From the NCBI RefSeq assembly GCF_009665255.1, contig NZ_CP035686.1, positions 1,426,001-1,490,000 on the forward strand: a DNA stretch of 64,000 bases. Direction: 5' to 3'. Shown one piece after another: positions 43,764-52,816 of the stretch. Under the pieces are notes generated by a model. It ran no database searches. It was given only the letters and a program-made list of their open reading frames with translations, and was not told the origin of the DNA. The translations under genes were made by a program, and so were the position numbers. The stretch's first letter is position 1. The number at the start of each line of letters is the position of its first letter. The DNA comes from Vibrio metoecus. GTDB taxonomy: Bacteria > Pseudomonadota > Gammaproteobacteria > Enterobacterales > Vibrionaceae.

Positions 43764-45111
43764 AAACTGATCCATCTAATTTCAACAATACCGTGATTTC
43801 AGTACCTAGTTGTGGCTCGCTACTTAATTCAAATTCACCGCCAATGAATTCCACCCGCTCACGCATGTTACGCAGGCCAATGCCGCGTTTTTGCAACGCC
43901 TCTTTACTGGAGAAACCCACCCCATCATCACGTACCATGAGTTGCAACATGTCACCCATTTGCTGTAATAACACAGTGACTTTACGTGCTTTGGCATGCT
44001 TTTCGATATTGTTAAGCGATTCCTGCACAACACGATATAGCGTGGTCGCCACTTCCGACTTTAATCTTCCTGGCTGGGTATCAAACAGCATTTCAATCTC
44101 CATTTGTGAGTGAAGCTTGAAGTCCTCTAGCAAAGTGGTCAACGCGGCTTGCAAACCCAAATCATCCAATGCACTTGGGCGCAAATGATGCGAAATACGC
44201 CGAACTTCGTTAATCGCGGTCATTAAGGAAAGCTGAGATTTTTCTAAATGCATCAACTGCTTTGGATCCTTCAACTGGCTTCCCAACAATTCAAGATGGC
44301 ACTTGCTAGAAACGAGAAGTTGGTTAATCCCATCATGCAGTTCACGCGCGAGATGTTTCTTTTCATCCTCTTGAAAAAGAACTGTTTTATGCACCAGATC
44401 TTTCAAGTTTTTATCTGCTAAACGGTGCTCATGCAGGTTAATTGCTAATGTCAGCACCACGATGACCGCGACTGTAACGATCACAATCACCACCACAGAG
44501 AAGAAGGTGGTATCGATGTTAGCGTTAATCGCCGCTTGCATCTTTTCCACTTCGTGGCTGACATCTTCAATGTATAGACCCGTACCAATCATCCATTGCC
44601 AATCATCAAGCCAAGCGGAATAGCTGAGTTTAGGTACGGTTTCCCCCGTCGAAGGTTTACGCCATAAATACTGATGATAACCACCACCAGATTGAGCTTG
44701 GAACAGCAGAGCTTGAATCAGGTAATCGCCCCGTTCATCTTGCAGTTCCCACAAGTTCTGTCCAATCAATTCCGGCTGAGTAGGATGCACTAAGTTTGTA
44801 CCTTGCGCATCGTACGCAAAAAAATAACCATCAGAACCATAGCGAATGTTGGTTAATACGGCTTTCACCTGCTTTTGGGCTTCTGCTTCGGTTAAGTTCG
44901 GGTTGTCGGCGATTAATCGCACGGCATCGAATGCCACGTCAACACTGTCTTTTAACGATGTTTCACGCTCTTCAATCAACTTGGCGCGAAAGATCTCGAC
45001 CTCACGTTGACCTAAGGTTTTAGCTTGATGAATCGAGATCCAACTGATACTTGCCGTCGCAAGTAATAGAGGCAGTAAAGCCAGTAAAATCAATTTGGCT
45101 TTGAGAGGCAT
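43756..45111 (-). CDS. NarX/DegS-type histidine kinase with periplasmic Cache domain
   Basis: 451-aa membrane sensor. One helix near residues 5-22 and another near 200-222 enclose a single-Cache (sCache_2) domain, with YGSDGYFFAYDAQGTNLVHP and WMIGTGLYIEDV. The cytoplasmic part has the HisKA_3 phospho-His motif HLARELHDGINQLL and a HATPase_c domain (LNNIEKHAKARKVTV; RDDGVGFS; GIGLRNMRERV). sCache_2 domains commonly sense small carboxylates, which fits its place directly behind a TRAP transporter. A terminator separates it from dctM, so it may have its own promoter or be reached by read-through. Confidence 0.92.
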   Translation of the reverse strand: MPLKAKLILLALLPLLLATASISWISIHQAKTLGQREVEIFRAKLIEERETSLKDSVDVAFDAVRLIADNPNLTEAEAQKQVKAVLTNIRYGSDGYFFAYDAQGTNLVHPTQPELIGQNLWELQDERGDYLIQALLFQAQSGGGYHQYLWRKPSTGETVPKLSYSAWLDDWQWMIGTGLYIEDVSHEVEKMQAAINANIDTTFFSVVVIVIVTVAVIVVLTLAINLHEHRLADKNLKDLVHKTVLFQEDEKKHLARELHDGINQLLVSSKCHLELLGSQLKDPKQLMHLEKSQLSLMTAINEVRRISHHLRPSALDDLGLQAALTTLLEDFKLHSQMEIEMLFDTQPGRLKSEVATTLYRVVQESLNNIEKHAKARKVTVLLQQMGDMLQLMVRDDGVGFSSKEALQKRGIGLRNMRERVEFIGGEFELSSEPQLGTEITVLLKLDGSVYG

Positions 45112-45126
45112 TCCTTTTCCTCATAC

Positions 45127-45160
45127 AAAAACTGCTTTCCGACCTTTCGAAAAGCAGTTT
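45127..45160 (-). terminator. Terminator after dctM
   Basis: 10-bp perfect stem AAACTGCTTT / AAAGCAGTTT with a 12-base loop; minus-strand reading ends in TTTTT. It sits between dctM and the kinase gene. Confidence 0.8.
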
Positions 45161-45217
45161 CACTCTAGCAACTTGTACGTAACGATTGAATTTCAATGCG
45201 CTCAGTCTTGAGTCGGA

Positions 45218-46501
45218 TCACATTCCATAAAAACTTGGAAACACCATCAGCGAGATGAGCACCAAGATCTGAATCAGGATAAAAGGCACCACACCGCGAT
45301 AAATATCCATGGTTGTGACTGATTTGGGCGCAACCCCTTTCAAGTAGAACAAACTAAAACCAAACGGCGGCGTTAAAAACGATGTCTGTAGATTCATCGC
45401 AATCAAGATCGCAAACCAAGTCATATTGACATCCAATAGCACCGCCACTGGTGCAAGGATGGGGACGATAATGAAGCAGATTTCCACGAAATCGATGAAG
45501 AAACCGAGGATCAAAATAACCAGCATGGTGACAATCAAGAAACCCCATTTGTCTCCTGGCAAATTCATCATCCATTCTTCAACTAGTTCATCTCCCCCAG
45601 TGTAGGTAAAAGCCATGGAGAATGCCGTTGCACCAAGCAAAATCGCAAACACCATTGCGGTCACTTTGACGGTTTCTTTAGAGGCATCATACACCATATG
45701 CCAACTGAACTGGCCGTAAGCTAACGCCAGTAAAATCGCCCCTGCACCACCTAATGCCGCCGATTCTGTCGGTGTGGCAACGCCCGCGAATATAGATCCC
45801 AATACGACAATAATCAGAGCCAGCGGTGGGATCACCGCTTTCAGTGCTTTAATCACTTCTTGACGGCGAGAAAGCTCGGCGTCCGGCGCAATCGGCATCG
45901 CGGCTTGCGGGTTTAATTTGGCGTAAATCAAAATGTAAATGATGTAAGCCGCAACCAGCATCAACCCTGGCCACAGCGCCGCTTGGAACAGATCTCCAAC
46001 CGGCACACCCAATACGTCACCCAACAGAATCAAAACAATAGAGGGGGGAATAATTTGTCCAAGTGTACCCGATGCGCAAATCGTGCCGCAGGCCAAGCCT
46101 TTGTCATAGCGATATTTGAGCATAACTGGCAGTGAAATCAGCCCCATGGCAACCACTGAAGCACCGACTACGCCAGTCGATGCCGCCAGTAAAGTCCCGA
46201 CTAACACAGTAGAAATCGCTACACCACCATGAATACCACCAAACAAACGCCCCATTGATTCAAGTAACTGTTCCGCCAGTTTGGTTTTTTGCAGTACTAG
46301 CCCCATAAACACGAACAGCGGTACCGCCATCAATACCGTGTTTTCCATAATCGACTGAATGCGATAAGGCATAAAAGCAAACATTTCGATGCCTTCAGCC
46401 CAAACGCCAAAAATCAGTGCAATGCCACCAAAAGTAAACGCAACAGGAAAACCCAGTAATAACGCAAACAGGGCAACGATAAACATTACAATACCAATCA
46501 T
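45218..46501 (-). CDS. dctM: TRAP transporter large membrane subunit DctM
   Basis: 427-aa integral membrane subunit with about twelve helices that forms the sodium-coupled transport channel of a TRAP system. Family marks are the start (MIGIVMFIVALFALLLGFPV), GGIHGGVAISTVLVGTLLAA, and CGTICASGTLGQIIPPS. It begins 10 bases after the intact-frame stop of dctQ. Its function requires DctQ, which is frameshifted here (see that entry). Confidence 0.93.
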   Translation of the reverse strand: MIGIVMFIVALFALLLGFPVAFTFGGIALIFGVWAEGIEMFAFMPYRIQSIMENTVLMAVPLFVFMGLVLQKTKLAEQLLESMGRLFGGIHGGVAISTVLVGTLLAASTGVVGASVVAMGLISLPVMLKYRYDKGLACGTICASGTLGQIIPPSIVLILLGDVLGVPVGDLFQAALWPGLMLVAAYIIYILIYAKLNPQAAMPIAPDAELSRRQEVIKALKAVIPPLALIIVVLGSIFAGVATPTESAALGGAGAILLALAYGQFSWHMVYDASKETVKVTAMVFAILLGATAFSMAFTYTGGDELVEEWMMNLPGDKWGFLIVTMLVILILGFFIDFVEICFIIVPILAPVAVLLDVNMTWFAILIAMNLQTSFLTPPFGFSLFYLKGVAPKSVTTMDIYRGVVPFILIQILVLISLMVFPSFYGM

Positions 46502-46510
46502 ACGTTTCCC

Positions 46511-47055
46511 TTACTTCAGTTGGTTTAAGTCGGCATGCATAAGACGAGGGTTGAACATTTTATTAAGCGAATGGATCAATAAACCTAATCCACTGATCGT
46601 CATAAAAATAAATGAAACCGAAATCATAGACTTGATCAGCCAGCGATATGGCAAGCCCCCGGGTCACCAGAGGTTTCACCAAGCTCATAACTCTCTTTGG
46701 CAAAGTCGATCCCAAAATAAGCCACTAAGAGACAGAACGGCAGAAGAAAGAAAAGAGTGCCAAGAATATCAATCACCGCTTGTGCTCTAAGAGACAAACG
46801 TTCATAGAAAATATCTACTCGAACATGGCCACCGGCTTTAATCGCATAAGGAACGCCGAGCAAAAACACTGCGGCAAACAGATGCCATTCCAATTCTTGA
46901 AACGCGATAGAAACATCGTTAAAGGCATAGCGCATGATGACGTCATACACGACGTTCACCACTAATAAAATAAACAGAATACTGGAGACCCACCCCAGTA
47001 GATCGCTCAAACGGTTAAACATCCGTTCAATATAAATCAGACTTCTCATTCCCAA
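46511..47055 (-). pseudogene. dctQ: TRAP small membrane subunit dctQ, interrupted by a one-base frameshift
   Basis: The frame from 47055 encodes a typical DctQ with four expected helices (SDLLGWVSSILFILLVVNVV; FQELEWHLFAAVFLLGVPYA). At about residue 131 it reaches GETSGDPG and then runs into ACHIAG and a stop at 46636. Restoring one base in the CCCCC/GGG run at 46656-46663 continues as GLPYRWLIKSMISVSFIFMT and then ISGLGLLIHSLNKMF, through to a stop at 46511. The repaired protein is 181 aa, normal for DctQ and including the missing last helix. So the gene either carries a true one-base deletion or the base run was misread. Confidence 0.88.
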
Positions 47056-47074
47056 CTCCCTGTCTAATCACATT

Positions 47075-47101
47075 GCTCCGTGTCACTGACGTGCACGGAG
47101 C
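47075..47101 (-). promoter_or_regulatory. Stem-loop between dctP and dctQ
   Basis: Perfect 8-bp stem GCTCCGTG / CACGGAGC with an 11-base loop in the 96-base gap. No T run follows. Such stems often let the binding protein be made in excess of its membrane partners; here that is inferred. Confidence 0.6.
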
Positions 47102-47151
47102 TTTATCGTTATGTGCTTTTCTTAGGCTTCCTGCACACGCAGTTCAGCTTA

Positions 47152-48246
47152 TCACTGCGCTTCACTGTTGAGATAGGCACGAAGTGAGATATCAGTCCAA
47201 CTGCGGGTTTGTTTTAGGTAATTGGCTTGTGACTCTTGAATTTCTTTCGCGAGAGGATCTTCTGCCGCGTGTTTCGCTAACAAGCGATCGTTGGCTTCAC
47301 GCAGAGCTTTGATGACCGGCGCTGGGAAAGTTTTCACTTTCACATTAGGAAACTCTTGCGTGATAGATACCCAGTTCTTGCCACTTTCATGGACAGACTG
47401 AACATACATATCATAAGCGGCAGTGCGCATCGCAACACGCAAGATTTCGCGCAGATCTTCTGGCAGTTTCTCCCACGTGCGCTTATTGACTAAGAATTGC
47501 AGTTCCGTTGCTGGCTCATGCCAACCTGTGTAGTAATAAGGCGCAATCTTGTGGAAACCCATACGTAAATCCAGTGATGGACCTACCCACTCTAACGCAT
47601 CAATCGTGCGCCGCTCTAATGAGGTATACAGCTCTCCTGGAGCAATATTGGTTGGTTTGGCACCAAGCTCGGCTAATACTTCGCCCGCAAAACCCGGGAT
47701 ACGCATTTTTAAACCTTGTAGGTCTTCAACGGTATTGATCTCTTTTTGAAACCAACCACCCATCTGCACATCGGTATTGCCGCCAGGGAAAGAGAGCATG
47801 TTATGAGGTGCATAGACTTTATCCATCAACTCCATACCACCGCCATGATAGAACCACGCGTATTGTTCCGCCGTTGTCATACCAAAAGGCATCGAGGTGA
47901 AATACAAGGTGTTAGGCACTTTGCCCTTCCAATAATAGGACGCTGAATGTCCCATATCGTATTGACCCGATTTCACCATATCAAATACCCCCAGTGGGGC
48001 TTTGTGTTTATTCGCGGAATCGATACGGATCTGCAAACGGCCATTCGACATTTTCTCGGCCATAGCTGCCATATTTTTGGTCGTGTCACCAAAAATCGGG
48101 AAGTTCGGCCCCCAGGTTTCTGCTAGCGTTAAGCGATAAACTTTCTCTTCTGCAAAAACAGAAGTGGTTAGCAACGCAACACCTGCCGCAATCAGCAGCG
48201 CACTTCGTTTAATGACTCGTGATACGGATTGATGGATAAGACTCAT
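47152..48246 (-). CDS. dctP: TRAP periplasmic solute-binding protein, TakP-like (DctP family)
   Basis: 364-aa extracytoplasmic binding protein. A signal peptide (about 1-32, SALLIAAGVALLTTSVFA) leads into the DctP fold (YRLTLAETWGPNFPIFGD; GLKMRIPGFAGEVLAELG with the conserved substrate-contacting Arg; ALEWVGPSLDLRMGFHKIA). The sequence style recalls the TakP/lactate-type subgroup that binds 2-oxo or 2-hydroxy acids, but substrate is uncertain. The ATG at 48246 has AAGGACG upstream; the ORF extends 37 codons further without conservation. Confidence 0.9.
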   Translation of the reverse strand: MSLIHQSVSRVIKRSALLIAAGVALLTTSVFAEEKVYRLTLAETWGPNFPIFGDTTKNMAAMAEKMSNGRLQIRIDSANKHKAPLGVFDMVKSGQYDMGHSASYYWKGKVPNTLYFTSMPFGMTTAEQYAWFYHGGGMELMDKVYAPHNMLSFPGGNTDVQMGGWFQKEINTVEDLQGLKMRIPGFAGEVLAELGAKPTNIAPGELYTSLERRTIDALEWVGPSLDLRMGFHKIAPYYYTGWHEPATELQFLVNKRTWEKLPEDLREILRVAMRTAAYDMYVQSVHESGKNWVSITQEFPNVKVKTFPAPVIKALREANDRLLAKHAAEDPLAKEIQESQANYLKQTRSWTDISLRAYLNSEAQ

Positions 48247-48563
48247 TGTTTGACGTCCTTGGTTATCAATACCTGCGCACCCTGCGACAGGCTCATCACC
48301 AATGTGGTCGATTTTCATCGCAGAAAAAATCGGCGAGACCACGCAGACACTTAACAAAGCGTGTTGGCAAATTCGCTATTAGTCGTAAGTAATAACACGT
48401 AGGAGAAGTTTTAAAATAATTTAAAAACAGTTACATAAAGACTAATCAAACTCAGTCTAACTAGAAAAATACCTAGTAATTCTTTCGGGAGAGAGTTTAA
48501 AGAAAAGAGTAAAAAATGTGACAAAGATACAGCCAAACGCTGAGAACCATAGGTAGTAGAAAG
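48247..48563. promoter_or_regulatory. Control region of the TRAP operon with dyad ACTAG-N8-CTAGT
   Basis: 317-base AT-rich gap upstream of dctP. At 48460-48477 ACTAG and CTAGT form a perfect 5-bp dyad around eight bases, the size of a LuxR/NarL-type regulator site. A partial copy (AGTCTAACTAG) overlaps it on one side. It lies about 215 bases before dctP. Nothing else is evident here. Confidence 0.35.
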
Positions 48564-48589
48564 GCAAAGCTCCAAAAATGGAGCTTTGC
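48564..48589 (-). terminator. Hairpin after the small winged-helix-like gene
   Basis: Perfect 10-bp stem GCAAAGCTCC / GGAGCTTTGC with a 6-base loop, immediately past the stop of the minus-strand gene. The following T stretch is short, so efficiency is uncertain. Confidence 0.75.
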
Positions 48590-48596
48590 AAACAGC

Positions 48597-48986
48597 TTAC
48601 ACCGCTAATGTATAAGTAACTTTATTACCCGCTTGGTTCTTCTCAACCAGCTTCTCATCCAACAGTTTTTTGAGTGCACCGGCAGCCCATGCCGAAGCTT
48701 TCGCTTCATCTTGACCAGCGATTAAACCGATGGCTTTCGGGTTAATACCCTCAACCGCATCACGCACAATATCAAGAACTTGCTGCTGTTTTGGAGTCAG
48801 TTGGCAAATCACCGTTGGCGCTGCCACTTGCTTGGTTTTGTTTGCAGAAAGGGGCTTTGAGTGCACAGGTTGTACTTGTTGTTGCACAGGCGTGCTCGAT
48901 TTTACCGTAGCAAGGTTTGCAACGATGGCTTTAATGCGCTTTTGCAGCTTGGCCTGCACTTTACGCTTGTGAGCGAGTCTCATCGG
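48597..48986 (-). CDS. Small basic protein with winged-helix-like C-terminus
   Basis: 129-aa soluble protein. The N-terminal 30 residues are strongly basic (MRLAHKRKVQAKLQKRIKAI). A Gln/Val/Ser-rich linker follows, then a C-terminal domain of about 70 residues (QLTPKQQQVLDIVRDAVEGI; GALKKLLDEKLVEKNQ) that reads like a winged helix. I chose the ATG at 48986 since GGAG stands at proper distance; 49001 is an alternative. The longer frame upstream overlaps the divergent gene's promoter and is unlikely. DNA binding is a guess; I know no characterised homologue. Confidence 0.65.
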   Translation of the reverse strand, partial: PMRLAHKRKVQAKLQKRIKAIVANLATVKSSTPVQQQVQPVHSKPLSANKTKQVAAPTVICQLTPKQQQVLDIVRDAVEGINPKAIGLIAGQDEAKASAWAAGALKKLLDEKLVEKNQAGNKVTYTLAV

Positions 48987-49154
48987 GTTGGTCTCCATTT
49001 TACTGCCCAAAGGCAGTGGTAAAATTTTGAAGCGCGCTTTATAACAAATTACGTCTACAGTTTGTAGGGATGAGGTCAAGTTCTCCGCGACAATTGCTCT
49101 TCTTCCCGTTTGCATGGCTATAATTTGTGCGAAGTGCGTTAACACGAGGAACCT

Positions 49155-49838
49155 ATGCCAACCTTGCAGCTCTACAATCATCAACTGCATTTTACCCCGA
49201 AGATCCTCGCTGGGGTTGCCTTGCTTGCGAGTGTGCTCATCATCGGAGTGTTTTGGCTTGCACAAACAGCACTGCAAGCTTTGGTTGGCGTACTCGCTCT
49301 TTTGATATGGGGAGCATTGGCTTACTGGCTAATACTTAAAGGACAAGTAGCCTACACCTTAACCACCACCCATTTTCAACAACATTTCTATCAAGGTGGT
49401 TGGGTAGTAAAGTGGAATAACATCAGCCAAATTGGCGTATGTAGCTATGAGCGTGATGGCTGGCATCAGCCATTACCTTGGGTGGGGATTCGCTTAAAAG
49501 AGTATGCACCTTATCTTAATAGCATCTGTCCGCGACTTTCTACCCAAGTGCTGCTCAGTCAACGAGCTTTGCTCTATTTAGGTGCTCAACAACAAGCGAG
49601 ACAAGATCAGTTTGAAGACTTGGTTTTAGACTCAACGCCTTACGTCGATGTACAGGGCAATCAATACCATGGGTTACAAGCCATGCTAGCTAATCGAATG
49701 CATCATCAACGTGAGTTTTTTGGGTACGATCTGTTTATCTCAGAGCAGGATTTAGATCGCAGTGCGGAAGAGTTTGTCGGTCTGACTCGGCGCTATCTTG
49801 CCGCGGCCGAGCCAGAGTACCGTTTTACAGCGGCTTAA
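49155..49838 (+). CDS. DUF2982 family membrane protein
   Basis: 227-aa protein with two adjacent hydrophobic helices near the N-terminus (ILAGVALLASVLIIGVFWLA and LVGVLALLIWGALAYWLIL) and a cytoplasmic C-terminal domain. The latter includes WVVKWNNISQIGVCSYERDG and REFFGYDLFISEQDLDRSAE. It matches the Vibrio/Shewanella DUF2982 family as I recall it; function unknown. A good ribosome site (GAGGAACCT) precedes the ATG. It ends in a 4-base overlap with the convergent metallo-hydrolase gene. Confidence 0.75.
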   Translation: MPTLQLYNHQLHFTPKILAGVALLASVLIIGVFWLAQTALQALVGVLALLIWGALAYWLILKGQVAYTLTTTHFQQHFYQGGWVVKWNNISQIGVCSYERDGWHQPLPWVGIRLKEYAPYLNSICPRLSTQVLLSQRALLYLGAQQQARQDQFEDLVLDSTPYVDVQGNQYHGLQAMLANRMHHQREFFGYDLFISEQDLDRSAEEFVGLTRRYLAAAEPEYRFTAA

Positions 49839-50491
49839 TAGAGTGGCATTTCATCGGCAACGTAAGGGTTACTTGCGCGTTCACGTCCGAAAGTCGATTT
49901 CGGTCCATGGCCGGGAATGAAAGTTACATCGTTGCCCAGTGGCCACAACTTATTCTTAATCGAAGCGATGAGAGTGTTGAAATCCCCTTGTGGGAAATCA
50001 GTACGGCCAATGCTGCCGTTGAATAACACATCACCGACAAACGCCAGTCGAGCTGAATCACTAAACAACACGATATGGCCCGGTGTATGACCCGGAGTAT
50101 GCAGAACTTGCAGGGCTTGATTACCAAACGTGACCACGTCACCGTCATTCAGCCATTGATCCGGTTCAAATGCTTCAGTAGGAGGGAAACCAAACATTTT
50201 ACTTTGCCCTTCCAAGCCTTGCAGCCAAAAGTTATCGGCTTTGTGTGGTCCGACAATACGAGTACCACCAAGAGCTTCAGCCAGTGGCTCTGTGCCACCA
50301 ACATGATCAAGATGACCATGAGTCAGTACCAGTTGGGTCACTTTCACACCAAGTTCAGCAATCAACATCGCCAGTTGCTTCACATCACCGCCCGGATCCA
50401 CAACGACCCCTTCCATGGTTTCATCGCACCACACGATCGAACAGTTTTGAGAAAACGCCGTAACTGGCACCACCTGATATTGTAAAGACAT
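49835..50491 (-). CDS. Metallo-beta-lactamase-fold hydrolase, YcbL type
   Basis: 218-aa glyoxalase II-like hydrolase. Metal ligands are in LTHGHLDHVGG, HTPGHTPGHIV, AFVGDVLFNGSIGRTDFP and FIPGHGPKST. The E. coli and Salmonella relative YcbL sits next to ycbK and ycbB; it has type II glyoxalase activity in Salmonella. The same grouping here (YcbL-, YcbK- and YcbB-like) supports the assignment. It follows the MepK-like gene after a 64-base gap on the same strand. Cytoplasmic; substrate probably a thioester such as S-lactoylglutathione. Confidence 0.88.
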   Translation of the reverse strand: MSLQYQVVPVTAFSQNCSIVWCDETMEGVVVDPGGDVKQLAMLIAELGVKVTQLVLTHGHLDHVGGTEPLAEALGGTRIVGPHKADNFWLQGLEGQSKMFGFPPTEAFEPDQWLNDGDVVTFGNQALQVLHTPGHTPGHIVLFSDSARLAFVGDVLFNGSIGRTDFPQGDFNTLIASIKNKLWPLGNDVTFIPGHGPKSTFGRERASNPYVADEMPLY

Positions 50492-50554
50492 AAACCTATC
50501 CTGTCTGATTCTTAATTGGCTGGCACTATGTCACTAACGCCTGCCTTTGACAAG

Positions 50555-51103
50555 TTAGGCTCCAACCCATTGGCGCACAGGTCCGGTGTCAATATGGATA
50601 AACTGGCTTTTCGGATAGTAACCCACCCCACCGACCTGCAAACTAATCGCAGCTTCACGGATTTTCTTCAACGAAACACCATCTAAACGAAAATCGATGG
50701 CTTGTCCGGACATATGGTAGCTTTTTTTCGCTACGCCTTTTGACTTTTTGCGTAACTGTTTGTTGGTTGCTGGAGAGCGGTAACCCGAAACAATATGCAC
50801 TTCCGCTTGAGTGCCTAATAACTGTTGAATCTGGCATAACTGATCAAACAGCACTTTGTCCATGGGATGAACTTCGTCACGACGAAAATCACGACACAAG
50901 TAATTCAATCGCTTCAATTCTGAACGCACATAGTTTTTACCATTGAAATAACGCGTTTCAATGCTTTCGCCCGTGTGCAAATTACTCAAGGCCAATTCTC
51001 TTGGCTTAGCGGCATAACTTGCGAGCGCGATGCTTGGCGTACATGCAGCTAGAATCAATCCGCCTGCGGTCAGTTTTAAAAAGTCTCGTCGTGTTGTCTG
51101 CAC
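50555..51103 (-). CDS. mepK: MepK-like peptidoglycan endopeptidase (YcbK, DUF882)
   Basis: 182-aa exported protein with a twin-arginine signal (TTRRDFLKLTAGGLILAACT). The M15-type zinc site is visible: HIVSGYRS, SYHMSGQAIDFRLDG (His and Asp ligands) and IHIDTGPVRQW. E. coli MepK cleaves 3-3 cross-links in peptidoglycan, the bonds made by L,D-transpeptidases; the LdtD-like gene is next door. Upstream there is a short dyad GGTACGGAAAGTACC. Export by Tat is inferred from the signal. Confidence 0.88.
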   Translation of the reverse strand: MQTTRRDFLKLTAGGLILAACTPSIALASYAAKPRELALSNLHTGESIETRYFNGKNYVRSELKRLNYLCRDFRRDEVHPMDKVLFDQLCQIQQLLGTQAEVHIVSGYRSPATNKQLRKKSKGVAKKSYHMSGQAIDFRLDGVSLKKIREAAISLQVGGVGYYPKSQFIHIDTGPVRQWVGA

Positions 51104-51247
51104 TTTATTACCTACCGAACTGGGTTTTATCGGTACGGAAAGTACCGAACTCTGGGTTCGATATCAAATGCATAAAACGTGCTAGCTATCACTAATTCAA
51201 ACAGTAAATTCGCTTATTCATTGAGCAATAAAGGAAAATTTCCGCTG

Positions 51248-52816
51248 TCAAATTTTGGTCAATTTTGGATACGCATCACCATTGCCAAGAGCTAGAGAGT
51301 CATAGCGGTAAATATCATCGCGATAATTCAATATTCCACCTTCATACCAAACCGTTTGGTAGATGATTTGTACAGGGATTCGCTTCTTTAGCGCGATGGT
51401 TTTCGTTGTATCCGGTATATCACTTAGCACAATTCCTTGTTGCTCCAATAAGGTCTGTGCAAACTTCTGCGCATTTTCAACACGGATACAGCCTGAACTA
51501 AAAGCACGAGCAGCATTATTAAACAGATGCTTACTCGGTGTATCGTGCAAATAGATAGCACGAGAGTTTGGCGTATTGAACTTATACATGCCGAGCGCAT
51601 TTTGTATTCCAGCCTGTTGACGCATCCGATATGGGAAGGTTTCAGGGTCAACAGTTGCCCAGTCAATCTCTTGTGGGTCCACCACTTCAGGGTCACTCCA
51701 ACCTCGAATAATCTCAATTTGGTGCTGAGCCAAATATTGGTGATCACGTTTGACCATCGGCAGGATATCTTCCACCATGATTTTACGTGGCACATTCCAA
51801 GTCGGGTTGATGATTAACGAATCTAATTTGGTGTTCATCACAGGTGTCGGTCGAGTCACACGTCCAACCACCACTTTAGCTTCGAACACTTCACGCCCAG
51901 CATCCCAGTATTTCATATCAAAACCCGGCACATTGACCACTATCACTGTGTCCTGCGGTATCGGCCACAGGCGAAGGCGCTCAGCATTTAGCGCCAGTAA
52001 AGTCACCCGTTCAGTCACTGACTTATTGAGCCATTTGATGGTTTCAGGGCCAATTACACCGTCAGTTTTTAAACCATGCATGCTCTGAAACTGCTTAATC
52101 GGTTTAACCAAAGTCTGATCATAGAAAGCCACATCCTCACGCACATCCGTAATGTCAAGATTAACCAGAGACAAGCGGCGTAATAAAGCATCACGATGCG
52201 TTAGCGAATCGCCCTCTCGTTTTAACCCCGTTTGTTCATAAAGTGGAATGTCATGAGACTCGGTCGCTAATAAAAATTGATAGGTGTGGAGTAGTTGCTG
52301 ATAAGCAGGATCTTTGGGGGTGTATTCCTCAATCAGTTGATCAAGGTTTTGGGAGCCTATCGCCATATGTAAGGCAAGCTGTGCCTCTTCACTCGGCGCA
52401 GCAAGCGGTTTGTCGAGCTGCCCTTCAAAGAACCATGAAATGCCAATTTGCGGGGCAAGTTCTGCGTAACTGAGGTACTGCAACAAGGTATCGGTCGCTA
52501 ACAGATCGTATTCATGCCATTTATCTTGCTGACGATACGCTTTTAACTGCTGAAGTTGCTTCTTAAAAAACGGGCTAACTCCCGCACGGTGAATAACTTC
52601 TAACTGAGATTCAAAGTGATTGGCAGTGCCTAAATCACTCCACAACAGCTGATCATTATTGTTTTGATAAATTTGCTCGACCAACACAGGGTCAACCATC
52701 TGTTCATAAACTGGAGAAGCAGAATCAACCCAACCCAACTCAACAAAACGCTGAGCTGCAGAACATGGAATAACAAAGAATAACAATGCGATAGCAAAAA
52801 CAACTTTGCTTTTCAT
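51248..52816 (-). CDS. ldtD: LdtD-like L,D-transpeptidase (YcbB family)
   Basis: 522-aa periplasmic enzyme that forms 3-3 peptidoglycan cross-links. A signal peptide (KSKVVFAIALLFFVIPCSAA) is followed by a scaffold domain, a peptidoglycan-binding domain near residues 230-270 (PIKQFQSMHGLKTDGVIGPE) and the YkuD catalytic domain. Its histidine and nucleophilic cysteine appear in YLHDTPSKHLF and ARAFSSGCIRVENAQ. I chose the ATG at 52816; the frame also opens at a preceding TTG. Together with MepK it makes and breaks the same bond type. Confidence 0.92.
   Translation of the reverse strand: MKSKVVFAIALLFFVIPCSAAQRFVELGWVDSASPVYEQMVDPVLVEQIYQNNNDQLLWSDLGTANHFESQLEVIHRAGVSPFFKKQLQQLKAYRQQDKWHEYDLLATDTLLQYLSYAELAPQIGISWFFEGQLDKPLAAPSEEAQLALHMAIGSQNLDQLIEEYTPKDPAYQQLLHTYQFLLATESHDIPLYEQTGLKREGDSLTHRDALLRRLSLVNLDITDVREDVAFYDQTLVKPIKQFQSMHGLKTDGVIGPETIKWLNKSVTERVTLLALNAERLRLWPIPQDTVIVVNVPGFDMKYWDAGREVFEAKVVVGRVTRPTPVMNTKLDSLIINPTWNVPRKIMVEDILPMVKRDHQYLAQHQIEIIRGWSDPEVVDPQEIDWATVDPETFPYRMRQQAGIQNALGMYKFNTPNSRAIYLHDTPSKHLFNNAARAFSSGCIRVENAQKFAQTLLEQQGIVLSDIPDTTKTIALKKRIPVQIIYQTVWYEGGILNYRDDIYRYDSLALGNGDAYPKLTKI

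Noticed and set aside
48987..49277. N-terminal extension of the winged-helix-like gene
   Set aside because: It would overlap the divergent DUF2982 gene and its promoter, and lacks a suitable ribosome site.
51112..51170. Imperfect direct repeat of ACCGAACT upstream of the MepK-like gene
   Set aside because: Too short and imperfect, and explained as well by chance or a small stem (GGTAC/GTACC).
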